Assembly (NCBI GenBank): GCA_030603365.1 | Contig: JAUVXV010000012.1 | Span: forward strand, 62,001-126,000 | Direction of reading: 5' to 3' | DNA length: 64,000 bases | Source: Candidatus Heimdallarchaeota archaeon | GTDB lineage: Archaea > Asgardarchaeota > Heimdallarchaeia > Heimdallarchaeales > Heimdallarchaeaceae | Part shown: positions 55,946-64,000 of the stretch, piece after piece | Layout of the letters: each line of letters opens with the position of its first letter | Numbering within the stretch: position 1 is the stretch's first letter | Position numbers and translations under genes: made by a program | Notes under the pieces: generated by a model | Told to the model about the DNA's origin: nothing | The model's database searches: none | Seen by the model: only the letters and a program-made list of their open reading frames with translations

Positions 55946-56984
55946 AGATATGAACCTGAGCTGTAAGAAATACTGTTTGTTTCTCAATACTTCGTCTTAG
56001 CATATCCACAAATGCTTCAATTCTAGTTCTCATACCTGCTTCTCCTGTTAATTCATCAAAAACAAGCTGTAGTAGAGGAATAGTTGTATCTCTTTTCGAA
56101 AATCTGGAGGCTATTTCTCCTGCAATAGAATCTGGACCACAGCTAAAGATCATCAAATGAATAATTCCATCAACTGTTTTACTTTCAAGAAAGTGCATGA
56201 TAGTTCCCAGAATTTCGCGCTCATAATCGAAGTAAATATCATACTCAAGCCTAGCCATTTGTTTCTCAATTAATATCCTAGGCATTTGCTCTGAAGTAAT
56301 TATATCTACACCATATTCTTGCAATAATGAACGAATATCTAATGATGAAAACGGATCATTCAGAACATATGAATGACCAACTAATGCAATCTTTAAAGCC
56401 TTATATTTTTCATTGTAAATTGGAAAATCATTTAGAATTGTTTCACTGTTTTCCCATCGATTCAAAGTTTCTTCATCTATTATCAAAGATCTTTCATGTA
56501 TCTTCTGAGCTCTAAAAGCTCTTGTAATTGCTCTGATTCTTGTTATTGGATTCTTTGTAAATATTTTACCTAGTCTAAATGCTTTAATCACAAGTCCAAT
56601 CCGTGTACTTCTATCCATCCCACGATTGTAATGTGGCATAAGAATATCTGGTAACTCAGGTAACATGGATTGCAAAACTTCAGCCAAACCTATAAATTTC
56701 GGACAACCAACATATTTCTTTCTGCGTCCACCATATCGAGGAATAAACAAAAAATCTACTTGATCCTTTAAAGCAATTGCGTGACCAAAGTATAACTTAG
56801 TAGAATAACAATCTTCATCAGGAGCTAATTTCACAGCATCATCTTTGATCTTCTTAGTTGTTTTTGGAGAGACTATAACTTCAGCGCCTAACTCTTTGAA
56901 GAAGGTTATCCATAAATCTGAATACTTATAGTACAGTAAAGCTCTTGGAATTCCCACCCTAATCTTTGTTTCCAACTTGGACAT
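55944..56984 (-). CDS. 2-hydroxyacyl-CoA dehydratase-like subunit (first gene)
   Basis: The product (346 residues) is DUF2229/HgdB-like: KIRVGIPRALLYYKYSDLW-type start (quoted in part: VGIPRALLYYKYSDLW), then C59 in DEDCYSTKL, C94 in YVGCPKF and C282 in MIFSCGPDS, and the shared C-terminal LTGEAGMRTRIEAFVDML. It heads the operon. The ATG at 56984 is chosen because GTGATAGTT precedes it; the frame opens three codons earlier. The two subunits and the activase resemble a split version of the single large proteins found in many anaerobic bacteria. The pathway may be amino-acid fermentation, or another radical dehydration. Confidence 0.8.
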   Translation of the reverse strand: MSKLETKIRVGIPRALLYYKYSDLWITFFKELGAEVIVSPKTTKKIKDDAVKLAPDEDCYSTKLYFGHAIALKDQVDFLFIPRYGGRRKKYVGCPKFIGLAEVLQSMLPELPDILMPHYNRGMDRSTRIGLVIKAFRLGKIFTKNPITRIRAITRAFRAQKIHERSLIIDEETLNRWENSETILNDFPIYNEKYKALKIALVGHSYVLNDPFSSLDIRSLLQEYGVDIITSEQMPRILIEKQMARLEYDIYFDYEREILGTIMHFLESKTVDGIIHLMIFSCGPDSIAGEIASRFSKRDTTIPLLQLVFDELTGEAGMRTRIEAFVDMLRRSIEKQTVFLTAQVHI

Positions 56985-57123
56985 AACTATCACAACTTAC
57001 TGAAATAATTGTATCAAAGACTAGCTAGCTAGTAGAGGTTTATAAACATTTTGTGAAATAATTCACTACTAAATTTCAGAAACAACTGTTTAAATCAAAA
57101 AAAGAAAAAAAGGAAAGAATGTG

Positions 57124-57618
57124 TTAGTTCCATATTGATATTTGTACAGAAGTTGCCCCACCAAGAACTCCTAACGAAGTTCCTTTGATTAATTTACCTT
57201 CAAAAATACCTAAACCATGACACTTGAGAGTTCCAATGATCATGAAATCTACGATTTTGAAATGTAGTCTTCCTGTAAAACCAGCAGTTTCGCCATTATA
57301 AGTTCCAGTAAATTCGAAAATTCCTCCACCTAAACCTTCGAAAGTTGTTAAGTCAAATATAACTAAGTTTCCATTGTAGTAAACATCACCCACAAAGTTA
57401 GAATCACTTGAAGTGACATAACCATAGTGAGGAGTCATTCTTGTGTGATAGATCCCTTCTTCAGAAAACCATTCTCGTTCAGCCTCTCCAAAATTTGTCC
57501 AGATAAATTCAAAGTTTATCACAACTCTATCTGGTTTTGCTTGGACCATAAGACCTAAGGAAAATGAGCAAAGTAGAATCAATGTACCTAACATTAATGT
57601 TTTTTTTCCAATTTTCAT
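57124..57618 (-). CDS. Small exported protein, unknown
   Basis: The product (164 residues) has a signal peptide (IGKKTLMLGTLILLCSFSLGL ending about 26; shown here in part as KKTLMLGTLILLCSFSL) and a beta-rich, Gly-rich domain (GIFEFTGTYNGETAGFTGRL), resembling a lipocalin-like or beta-barrel domain. There is no C-terminal anchor. GGTGG lies before ATG 57618, which is preferred over the frame's opening at 57651. Single gene with unknown function. Confidence 0.6.
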   Translation of the reverse strand: MKIGKKTLMLGTLILLCSFSLGLMVQAKPDRVVINFEFIWTNFGEAEREWFSEEGIYHTRMTPHYGYVTSSDSNFVGDVYYNGNLVIFDLTTFEGLGGGIFEFTGTYNGETAGFTGRLHFKIVDFMIIGTLKCHGLGIFEGKLIKGTSLGVLGGATSVQISIWN

Positions 57619-57820
57619 TTTTCCACCATTTAGTGATTCTAATGCAATCAATAAATTGCAATAGAGTTAATTATTCTTTACTTAATTTATAAAGATTACT
57701 AGAAAAAATACTTGAACAATTATGCAACGATGTGTAAATACATAAAATCTAGATTAATGTTTGCAAAATAATGAAGATAAATTACAAAGACGCCATCTGG
57801 AAGCATTTTAGAAGATAAAT

Positions 57821-59623
57821 TCATTTTTTGGAAGCATTGGAATAGGTTAGAGGGATTATTGCCAAACAGAACAAGAGTAATATGAATAGTAGGTTAACTA
57901 GATTTGGGAATTCAGAGATAATAGGGGGAATCACGGGTTCATTTAGAGGGTAAAGATCATACACTCCAGCAGAACCATCTATCAGATAAGGACCTACTCC
58001 TGAATAATCAGACCAAAAATTACCTTCTGATGTAGCTTCATCATACCAAATTGAATTTGTTCCATTATCACAAGCTTGTGATGTCCCACCTAGATTATTG
58101 TCTACAAATGCATTATGATGAATAATGTTATTTTCACCATAAATGATTAAACCATAACCAACATTTTCTTGAAACAGGTTATAGCTATGAATACTATCAT
58201 CTCCTGAAAAACTAATTCCAACATTGTTACCCTTACAGATATTTTCTTTTACTATTGAAGAAGTTGATCCCAGATACATTCCTACATCATTATTCATACA
58301 TGTATTATTCTTTACTAGATTATCCTGAGTGGCATCAATTAAGATACCATAATAGAGATTGTTGTTACAAGTATTATTTGCGACGACTGAGTTACTGTAA
58401 TCCAAATGATTGAATCCAAAACTATTACTATTACAAATATTATTTATCACTGTCAAATTAGAACATGATTTAGCAAAAGTCTTGAGAACAAAACCTACCC
58501 TGTTTCTATAGCAGACATTATCTGATAATGTGGAATTATCTGAATCAATAAGTTGAACTCCAAAGTGATAATTATCACACAAAGTGTTATCCTGGATTCT
58601 TGAACCGATTGAGTTTTCAGCTTCAACACCGATGCCATTAAAATTGCATGTGTTATTTTTTATAATAGAATTAAGAGTATGGAATAAGTGGATACCCAGA
58701 CCATTGAAATCAAGCAGGTTATTGATTGCTATGATATTCGAACAATTCAGTAAAGAAAGTCCTCTGGTAGTATTAAATAGTTGCTGATTGCTTATGCTAA
58801 CATCATTGCAGTTAACCAGTATTAATTGTCCATAGATTGGTTCATCTATAGTAACTGAATCAAGGTTTGTAAAATACCCTAGACTTTTCCCATTAACTAT
58901 GTTATCTTCAATAGTTAGTGTTAAGATAGAAGGAAGCATATCTACATAAAGAGACAAACCACCAGTTGTAAAATTATTATTTGTAATTACAGAATAATCG
59001 GAACCAACTACGTCGATATAATCATTAATACAAGTATTGTTAGAAACTATAGATAAGGGAGAATCAACTATATCAACACCACCTCTGTAGTTTTTACATG
59101 TGTTATTAATTATTAAAGAAGAAATTGAGCCTGAAAGAACTATTCCATTATTATCATTGTTTATACATGTATTGTTGACTATAGTAGCATTTGGGGTACC
59201 AATAACAAGTATACCATACCTTCCATTATTAGAACAAATATTATTTGAAATTACCAGAGTACCATCAGCTATATAATAAATCCGAATACCATCACCTTTT
59301 GCATTCACATAACAATTTTGAATTACTAAGTACTTTGTTGTACCTGTAACATATATCCCTTCATCACTGGTTGTTGTAATGTTGTATCCTTCAATGATAT
59401 AAGGATCCTCATCTGTTCCTGTTCCTGGAAAGGCTTCTAGATCAGAATCAGAAGAAATGGAAATTGGAGCATGAGGGGTAAAAGAAAAACTAGTCTGAAT
59501 ATCAAACGAGTTTGTAGTAGTTTCAGCAGTGGTTATTGGTTGGTTGTTGATTCCTGAAAGAACAATTACAATACCTAATAACCCTCCAATAAGGATTCTT
59601 AAGTTGTAGGATCTTCTCTTCAT
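57821..59623 (-). CDS. Exported right-handed beta-helix (NosD-like) surface protein
   Basis: The 600-residue product has a signal peptide (LRILIGGLLGIVIVLSGI), a large parallel beta-helix with more than fifteen repeats of the type NNTCxNNxxGIxLxxS, and a C-terminal hydrophobic helix (LVNLLFILLLFCLAIIPL). Near the end it has GGTSQACDNGTNSIWYDEAT and GNFWSDYSG...DLYPLNEP, shared with the 7293 protein. It should sit at the cell surface and bind or degrade polysaccharides or form a structural layer; no active site is assigned. Many Cys in the repeats (NNTC) are unusual. Confidence 0.8.
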   Translation of the reverse strand: MKRRSYNLRILIGGLLGIVIVLSGINNQPITTAETTTNSFDIQTSFSFTPHAPISISSDSDLEAFPGTGTDEDPYIIEGYNITTTSDEGIYVTGTTKYLVIQNCYVNAKGDGIRIYYIADGTLVISNNICSNNGRYGILVIGTPNATIVNNTCINNDNNGIVLSGSISSLIINNTCKNYRGGVDIVDSPLSIVSNNTCINDYIDVVGSDYSVITNNNFTTGGLSLYVDMLPSILTLTIEDNIVNGKSLGYFTNLDSVTIDEPIYGQLILVNCNDVSISNQQLFNTTRGLSLLNCSNIIAINNLLDFNGLGIHLFHTLNSIIKNNTCNFNGIGVEAENSIGSRIQDNTLCDNYHFGVQLIDSDNSTLSDNVCYRNRVGFVLKTFAKSCSNLTVINNICNSNSFGFNHLDYSNSVVANNTCNNNLYYGILIDATQDNLVKNNTCMNNDVGMYLGSTSSIVKENICKGNNVGISFSGDDSIHSYNLFQENVGYGLIIYGENNIIHHNAFVDNNLGGTSQACDNGTNSIWYDEATSEGNFWSDYSGVGPYLIDGSAGVYDLYPLNEPVIPPIISEFPNLVNLLFILLLFCLAIIPLTYSNASKK

Positions 59624-59809
59624 TTGCTTCCCTTTCCTTGAACTTTAAAAATTAGATTTTTTTGTATTTATATTTTTCCCCTCTCTTCTTTGAAATTAAA
59701 TTCTTAGACGTTTAAAGATAGAGTTATCCTTTCAGCTTTCATCTTTTTGAAAAATGAATAATCTCATCAAAAAAAGAAAAAAAAGATAAGAAGAAGTCCT
59801 TTAAAGAAC

Positions 59810-62296
59810 TTATTCTTTTAATTTTTGCTTCTTATTTGGAACATATAATGCTGTTACAAGTATTGTGATGAACAATAGTCCTAAGCTGCTAGTTATAAGT
59901 TGAATTGAAGATTCATCTGTTATTAGATCATAGTCATAATCCACATTAATAGTGAAAATATGATTACTTCTATCGCTCAAACCAGTTAATTCTACTTTCC
60001 AGCGCAGATCACCACCAGTATGGATGAATACATGTAATACATTTGGAGTAACTGCTTCCCAGTTAAGACCACCATCTGCAGAAAGATAATAGTCATCTGA
60101 ACAAGAAACATGATCAAATATGTCTGTTGTAAGTGTTGCTTCTTTAACCACAATATCTGCAGTAGAGCTGATATTAGTTGATTGAGCAAATACTGTACCT
60201 GGTATATAAGTATCCCCGGCACTTTCAAAGTGTCGAAGAATAACTAAAGAACTCATGTTTGCTACATATGTATAGTCACCATAGGTTGAAATTTGTAAAG
60301 CTCCTGTAGCAGCTGTATATCGTGTTGCTGGGCTATTATTCAAATCAATTGCATTAATAAGATAAACTCCATCAGAACCTGCAGCATTTAGAAGATAGGG
60401 ACCGAAATTCCAGATTCCATTAGACCTAACATAAGTTGAATCTACTACGATATCTTTGAGAAATTGTACATTATAAGGATCTGTGATATCATATACAACC
60501 AACCAATTTCTATCTGCACCAAACGCTAAATCACCATCTACTTTGATATCATAGAAATAGCCTGTTGAAGGATAAGAATCAGTTATTTGTTGATTTGTTA
60601 AATCTAACGACTGGTGAATATAGAAGCTAGGAGCTATACCACCATTATCTTCCACTGTATAGACATGAGGACCTTGTACCCAAATCGAGGTTACATTTGT
60701 ACCATAGTGTGGCTCATCAAGTTCATTTATCCAACTTAAAAGGTTAGGATGCGTTACATTAATTACACCATATCCTCCCATCTGCCAAGAAAGGTAGACC
60801 AAATCACCTTGTACAAACACATCCAGTAATTGATTTCCAGCAATATATCCTTCTAGCAAGATATTTTCAGGATCTTGAATATTATAGATGTAATAACCAT
60901 CATTTGTTATTAGATGTGCAAAAGTTCCTTCAACATCAAGTTTACGGAAACTACCAACTGCAAGAGGTTTATGATCTAGAAGAATCGGATTATTAGGATC
61001 ACTAACATCTAGTGTATAGAATCCATCTGATCCCCCTGCAACATATGCTATATCTCCAACTACTCTTACATCCCAAGCTTGAAGTCCATTCCAAGCATTT
61101 CCGTAATAAGATTCAGAGAAATCAGTAATTCCATCACCTGCACAAATTCGAAAAGTGTGAATTCCTTCGTCAGAAGCTACAACTAGAATGCCACCGTATA
61201 AGTCAACATCCCAAACATAAGGCATATTGTATTTTGTAACATAAGATATTTCATAGTGACTAGCTACATCCAAAACACACACTCCACCTGGACCATCTGC
61301 GACAAATAAAGTATTTCCTTGAAGTACCAATCTGATAGCAGAGCCATCAGTATCATACATTGCTCTGAGTTCAGGAAGTTCAGGATTACTAATATCTACT
61401 AAAGCAACTCCAGCTTCTCCACATGAAACATAAGCATAGTGTCCATCAAGAATAACATCTGTTGCATTTCCTGGGAGGCTCAAATAACCTATCTCTACAT
61501 GAGAATATTTGCTTGAAACATTCAAGATATAAAGTCCATCAGTACTAGCAGCAATAAAAGCTAAATGTCCTTCTACTTCTAAACCTAGCGCTTTATTGGA
61601 GATCCAGCTTGCTGGTATTTCTACCAAATTGTCAGGATCTTCAGCATTAATCACTCTAAATGATCTATCACTAACAGAATTATAGACTGTGTAATAGACC
61701 AGGTATCCTTCAGGGTCAATATCAGTAACTGCTCCATCTCGGGCAATACCACCAAGATATACCCCACTTACTGCATCTAAAGCATAGGGATTGCTAATAT
61801 TGTAAGGATTAAATGCAATACTTGCAAAATCTGTTCCTGAATATCCTACATCACCATCAACTACAAATGTCAGAGTTCTAGATATAGAGTTTCTTTGACT
61901 CATGAGAAGAATATTGCTAGGATCATTTATATCATAACAGCCTATAGCATCGACTGAACTAACAGCATCAAATTGACCAACATACACTCTTCTGCCTTGA
62001 ACATCAACAGATCTTGCAGTAAATGTAGTATTATAGTAATCAAGTAATTCCCAAGAGAAATCTCGTGTATTAGTCATAGTACCGGTTCCCCAACCCCAAG
62101 CTGTTGTACTAGGATCTTTATAGGCATCAGTTGTAAAATCTTCAAAATAAGAATCTGAGCCAGAGCAATCTATTTCATTCACAGAACTATCATCATCAAT
62201 TAGTCCATGTACATTTGTGGATGAAGTGCTACTGGAAGCTATAAAAAGTACTAGTAGAACGCTTGTTATCAACATTTCTTTTTTTATAAATTTCAT
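59810..62296 (-). CDS. Exported LVIVD-repeat beta-propeller surface protein
   Basis: The 828-residue product has a signal peptide (LITSVLLVLFIASS), about ten LVIVD-type blades (for example AYVSCGEAGVALVDISNPEL, DIAYVAGGSDGFYTLDVSDP), an Ig-like segment, and a C-terminal helix (LLFITILVTALYVP) with tail NKKQKLKE. LVIVD propellers are common on archaeal and bacterial surfaces and probably bind proteins or carbohydrates. It is a single gene with a long leader region upstream. Function is unknown beyond surface display. Confidence 0.82.
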   Translation of the reverse strand: MKFIKKEMLITSVLLVLFIASSSTSSTNVHGLIDDDSSVNEIDCSGSDSYFEDFTTDAYKDPSTTAWGWGTGTMTNTRDFSWELLDYYNTTFTARSVDVQGRRVYVGQFDAVSSVDAIGCYDINDPSNILLMSQRNSISRTLTFVVDGDVGYSGTDFASIAFNPYNISNPYALDAVSGVYLGGIARDGAVTDIDPEGYLVYYTVYNSVSDRSFRVINAEDPDNLVEIPASWISNKALGLEVEGHLAFIAASTDGLYILNVSSKYSHVEIGYLSLPGNATDVILDGHYAYVSCGEAGVALVDISNPELPELRAMYDTDGSAIRLVLQGNTLFVADGPGGVCVLDVASHYEISYVTKYNMPYVWDVDLYGGILVVASDEGIHTFRICAGDGITDFSESYYGNAWNGLQAWDVRVVGDIAYVAGGSDGFYTLDVSDPNNPILLDHKPLAVGSFRKLDVEGTFAHLITNDGYYIYNIQDPENILLEGYIAGNQLLDVFVQGDLVYLSWQMGGYGVINVTHPNLLSWINELDEPHYGTNVTSIWVQGPHVYTVEDNGGIAPSFYIHQSLDLTNQQITDSYPSTGYFYDIKVDGDLAFGADRNWLVVYDITDPYNVQFLKDIVVDSTYVRSNGIWNFGPYLLNAAGSDGVYLINAIDLNNSPATRYTAATGALQISTYGDYTYVANMSSLVILRHFESAGDTYIPGTVFAQSTNISSTADIVVKEATLTTDIFDHVSCSDDYYLSADGGLNWEAVTPNVLHVFIHTGGDLRWKVELTGLSDRSNHIFTINVDYDYDLITDESSIQLITSSLGLLFITILVTALYVPNKKQKLKE

Positions 62297-62462
62297 TAAT
62301 TTTCCTCGTAGAACGAATAATGTTCTAACTCATAATTATACGTATTGCAAATAAAAGGTTTTTTCATGTAATGCAGAACTACATTGTTCTGCTTGTAAGA
62401 GAACTATTCGGTAAATTTCGTATACATCTATGACCATTTACTTTCAAGAATAATGAAATATA

Positions 62463-62684
62463 TTAATATCTATGAGATATTTCAATTCTCTCAGCACCTA
62501 CTAGTAAAAGAAAGAAACTTGATAAACCAGCAAATATTATAAAGAAAATGAAAAGATCGTTATTATGTAAGTAGTAACCAATAATTGTTAGAACAACACT
62601 AACTAAAATTAGCGAGGTTGTTATAAGTGTTAAACGTAGAATCTTTTTCTTCTCCTTTTCATAGGTTTCATTTAAGTTAGACAT
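62463..62684 (-). CDS. Small two-helix membrane protein
   Basis: The product (73 residues) has a charged N-terminus (NETYEKEKKKILRL) and two hydrophobic helices (about 17-35 and 41-60), then a short tail ERIEISHRY. No family is recognised. ATG 62684 is preferred over the frame's opening at 62723, whose extra residues include an unlikely Cys-rich stretch. It lies alone in AT-rich sequence. Confidence 0.45.
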   Translation of the reverse strand: MSNLNETYEKEKKKILRLTLITTSLILVSVVLTIIGYYLHNNDLFIFFIIFAGLSSFFLLLVGAERIEISHRY

Positions 62685-62723
62685 GAATATTCGAAAACAA
62701 CAACAACTAGTTATTAATAACAT

Positions 62724-63300
62724 TATCTACAAATAAATCTAAATAACAATAAGATTGCAATTATTATTAGAAATACAGTTTAATAACTATAAAAGATTTA
62801 ATGATATATATGACAGAAACTAAATTATTATAGGATTACTTAAGTAAGTATAGTTTTAAGATTCTATGTATAAAGAAACAAATCAGTAAAGAAGTACTAT
62901 GTGATGCTATTTAGATGCCTGCACTCCTTCTACCGGCAAATTTCAGTCTTATCTTTGTTCTGAGGAGAGAGAATATCAGGTATGCCTGTAAAAATTAAAT
63001 ACATAAAATCTTTGTAATCTATTTTTGATTGAATATACAACTCAAGGGTTTAAAAGAGAAAAAAATTGTAAAAGATAACGTTGATATTTCTTCAGAAATA
63101 AATCATGAAAAGCTAAAATTAGTATAAATATACACTTATACAAATCAAAAACCAGCTATAATTACTGAGCAATACTTATAATTATTAAATAAAATATATA
63201 ATTATTACAACATTGTTATTTTTATTTAAGGTTTTTTATAAATAATTTTAAAAGTGTTCATTCAATAATATTGTCAGTTGATATTCAGGTGTTGTGAAAA
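62724..63300. other. Long AT-rich spacer with a less AT-rich islet
   Basis: About 580 bases without a credible gene. Most is extremely AT-rich. A less AT-rich islet at 62911-62994 reads, on the minus strand, as 27 codons between stops and ends RRSAGI; it may be a gene or RNA relic. The right end has TTTTTTATAAATAA at about 63231-63244, a plausible TATA box for the 63301 gene. Confidence 0.45.
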
Positions 63301-63447
63301 GTGAACGAAGTAGAAAAATGTTGCATTTGTGGTTTTTTTACAAATCGCAAATTAGTCCATACAGAAGAGGGGGAATGTTATTGCGTTGCTCACTATGTAT
63401 ATAAAATAGTAAACAACAAATTCGAAGAAGAGGATCAAAGGAGATAA
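63301..63447 (+). CDS. Small Cys-rich zinc-binding-type protein
   Basis: A 48-codon frame from GTG 63301 gives a product with CCICGFFTNRK near the N-terminus and ECYCVAHY about 15 residues later, a treble-clef/zinc-finger-like arrangement with two CxxC-like pairs and a His. AGGTG lies 9 bases before the GTG. Its last codons, AAGGAG, are the ribosome-binding site of the next gene 4 bases later, so the two are coupled. No family is recognised. Confidence 0.5.
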   Translation: MNEVEKCCICGFFTNRKLVHTEEGECYCVAHYVYKIVNNKFEEEDQRR

Positions 63448-63451
63448 AAGC

Positions 63452-63967
63452 ATGAGTAAATTCCAGTTTATGATAAATGGAGAACGCAGTCAATCATTTA
63501 ATTTCCTTCTATCAGCGTTAGAGTATATGGCTAGTTATATCAAAACAGAACTAGATGAACATGAAGAAAATCACAATCAATATGAACTTATATATGAAAA
63601 TGACAACCAAACTAATTCGCTAGTAAGATTTCTAGAAAAAAAGGATTCTGTCAAAATCAAGGATTTTCACCCATTTTTGCAAAGAATTATGGAAAGAGGA
63701 ATTTTCGATAAAGAAGGGTACTTACACGAAATCAACCACAGTTTGTTAATCTTAGATCAGTTAGAAAATAAGAAATATACTTCTATTAAAGGAAACGATA
63801 ATTTCTTGGATTTGATAAAGTTTGTTGATATTACAGAGTTTAATCTAGTCTATTGCCAAAATTGTAGAACAGTTCAACAATGTACAATAGAAGGATGTGA
63901 TGATGCTATCTTTGTAACCTGTGATAACTGTAATCAAGTAATATTTGAAGCTTTTAGAAAAAAATAA
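63452..63967 (+). CDS. Protein with C-terminal zinc ribbon, unknown
   Basis: The 171-residue product has a helical N-terminal part and a C-terminal zinc ribbon: VYCQNCRTVQQC followed by VTCDNCNQVIF (CxxC...CxxC). There is no signal peptide. It is preceded by AAAGGAGAT and coupled to the small Cys-rich gene upstream. The pair could be a nucleic-acid-binding or regulatory system, but nothing identifies it. It is the last complete gene in the window. Confidence 0.6.
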   Translation: MSKFQFMINGERSQSFNFLLSALEYMASYIKTELDEHEENHNQYELIYENDNQTNSLVRFLEKKDSVKIKDFHPFLQRIMERGIFDKEGYLHEINHSLLILDQLENKKYTSIKGNDNFLDLIKFVDITEFNLVYCQNCRTVQQCTIEGCDDAIFVTCDNCNQVIFEAFRKK

Positions 63968-64000
63968 TTAGAAGCAACTTCAACACAGTTTAACCTCGCA

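Noticed and set aside
55931..55987. N-terminal extension of the second dehydratase-like subunit to ATG 55987
   Set aside because: It would overlap the preceding gene by 44 bases, whereas AAGGAGGAG directly precedes the GTG at 55930.
62899..62964. C/D-box small RNA (GTGATGC ... CTGA)
   Set aside because: The box C match is imperfect, no paired C'/D' boxes are seen and the motifs are short enough to arise by chance.
1..64000. Genome-wide recoding of TAG as a sense codon
   Set aside because: Many intact genes in the window end naturally at TAG (for example at 5784, 7237, 21138, 23416 and 46544), and the translation-factor gene also has a TAA.
1..64000. tRNA, rRNA, CRISPR or insertion sequences
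   Set aside because: I scanned the intergenic regions for T-arm-like sequences, direct-repeat arrays and transposase-like frames and found none that hold up.

Overview
The window is AT-rich archaeal DNA, most likely from an Asgard archaeon (Heimdallarchaeia-like; the class is inference). A two-repeat gelsolin-type protein sits at the left end, and the set also includes a CDP-archaeol synthase, a TldD/TldE pair, TATA-box promoters with leaderless or GTGAT/AGGTG-type starts, and many exported proteins with a C-terminal membrane anchor and basic tail. I saw no rRNA, tRNA, CRISPR array or transposase.

Region by region. 0-9.9 kb: gelsolin, a helical unknown, a methyltransferase-like protein, MazG, IlvE, an APH-fold protein with a broken catalytic motif, then a plus-strand run (quinate-dehydrogenase-annotated family, MobA-like nucleotidyltransferase, PAP2 phosphatase), a beta-helix protein and glutamate dehydrogenase. 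9.9-21 kb: ZIP transporter, alpha/beta hydrolase, an acyltransferase-TM2 gene cut by an in-frame amber codon, TldD and TldE, two exported proteins, oligoendopeptidase F, a PHP protein lacking its first metal-binding His pair, and a Ddn-like flavin/F420 protein. 21-29.6 kb: nucleotidyltransferase, TPR proteins, MgtE-like transporter, winged-helix/methyltransferase fusion. 29.6-38 kb: a first large solute-binding protein, PH-like protein and hydrolase, a second MobA-like protein, three DegV-family lipid-binding proteins, CarS, and a SatD/DUF3307 pair.

39-53.8 kb is almost wholly on the minus strand and dominated by surface proteins. Three more solute-binding paralogues lie here with a beta-propeller-like protein and a membrane-bound DUF3604/PHP enzyme. 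All four large solute-binding proteins (29.6, 39.0, 41.4 and 49.3 kb) appear circularly permuted relative to normal family 5 (Dpp/Opp type) proteins: the part that is normally C-terminal comes first. No ABC permease or ATPase is encoded nearby. This is the most unusual feature of the window. A translation-factor-like gene with two nonsense codons (46.6-47.6 kb), and a relic of a second copy (45.9 kb), show local gene decay.

53.8-57 kb holds a three-gene operon for a 2-hydroxyacyl-CoA dehydratase-type activase and two dehydratase-like subunits. 57-62.3 kb has more exported proteins (beta-helix, LVIVD propeller). The right end has a long AT-rich spacer followed by two overlapping-signal small Cys-rich genes.

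The working picture is a peptide- and amino-acid-using cell: many surface binding proteins, the peptidases PepF and TldD/E, glutamate dehydrogenase, branched-chain aminotransferase and 2-hydroxyacyl-CoA dehydratase components fit amino-acid catabolism. That metabolic reading is inference from gene content.
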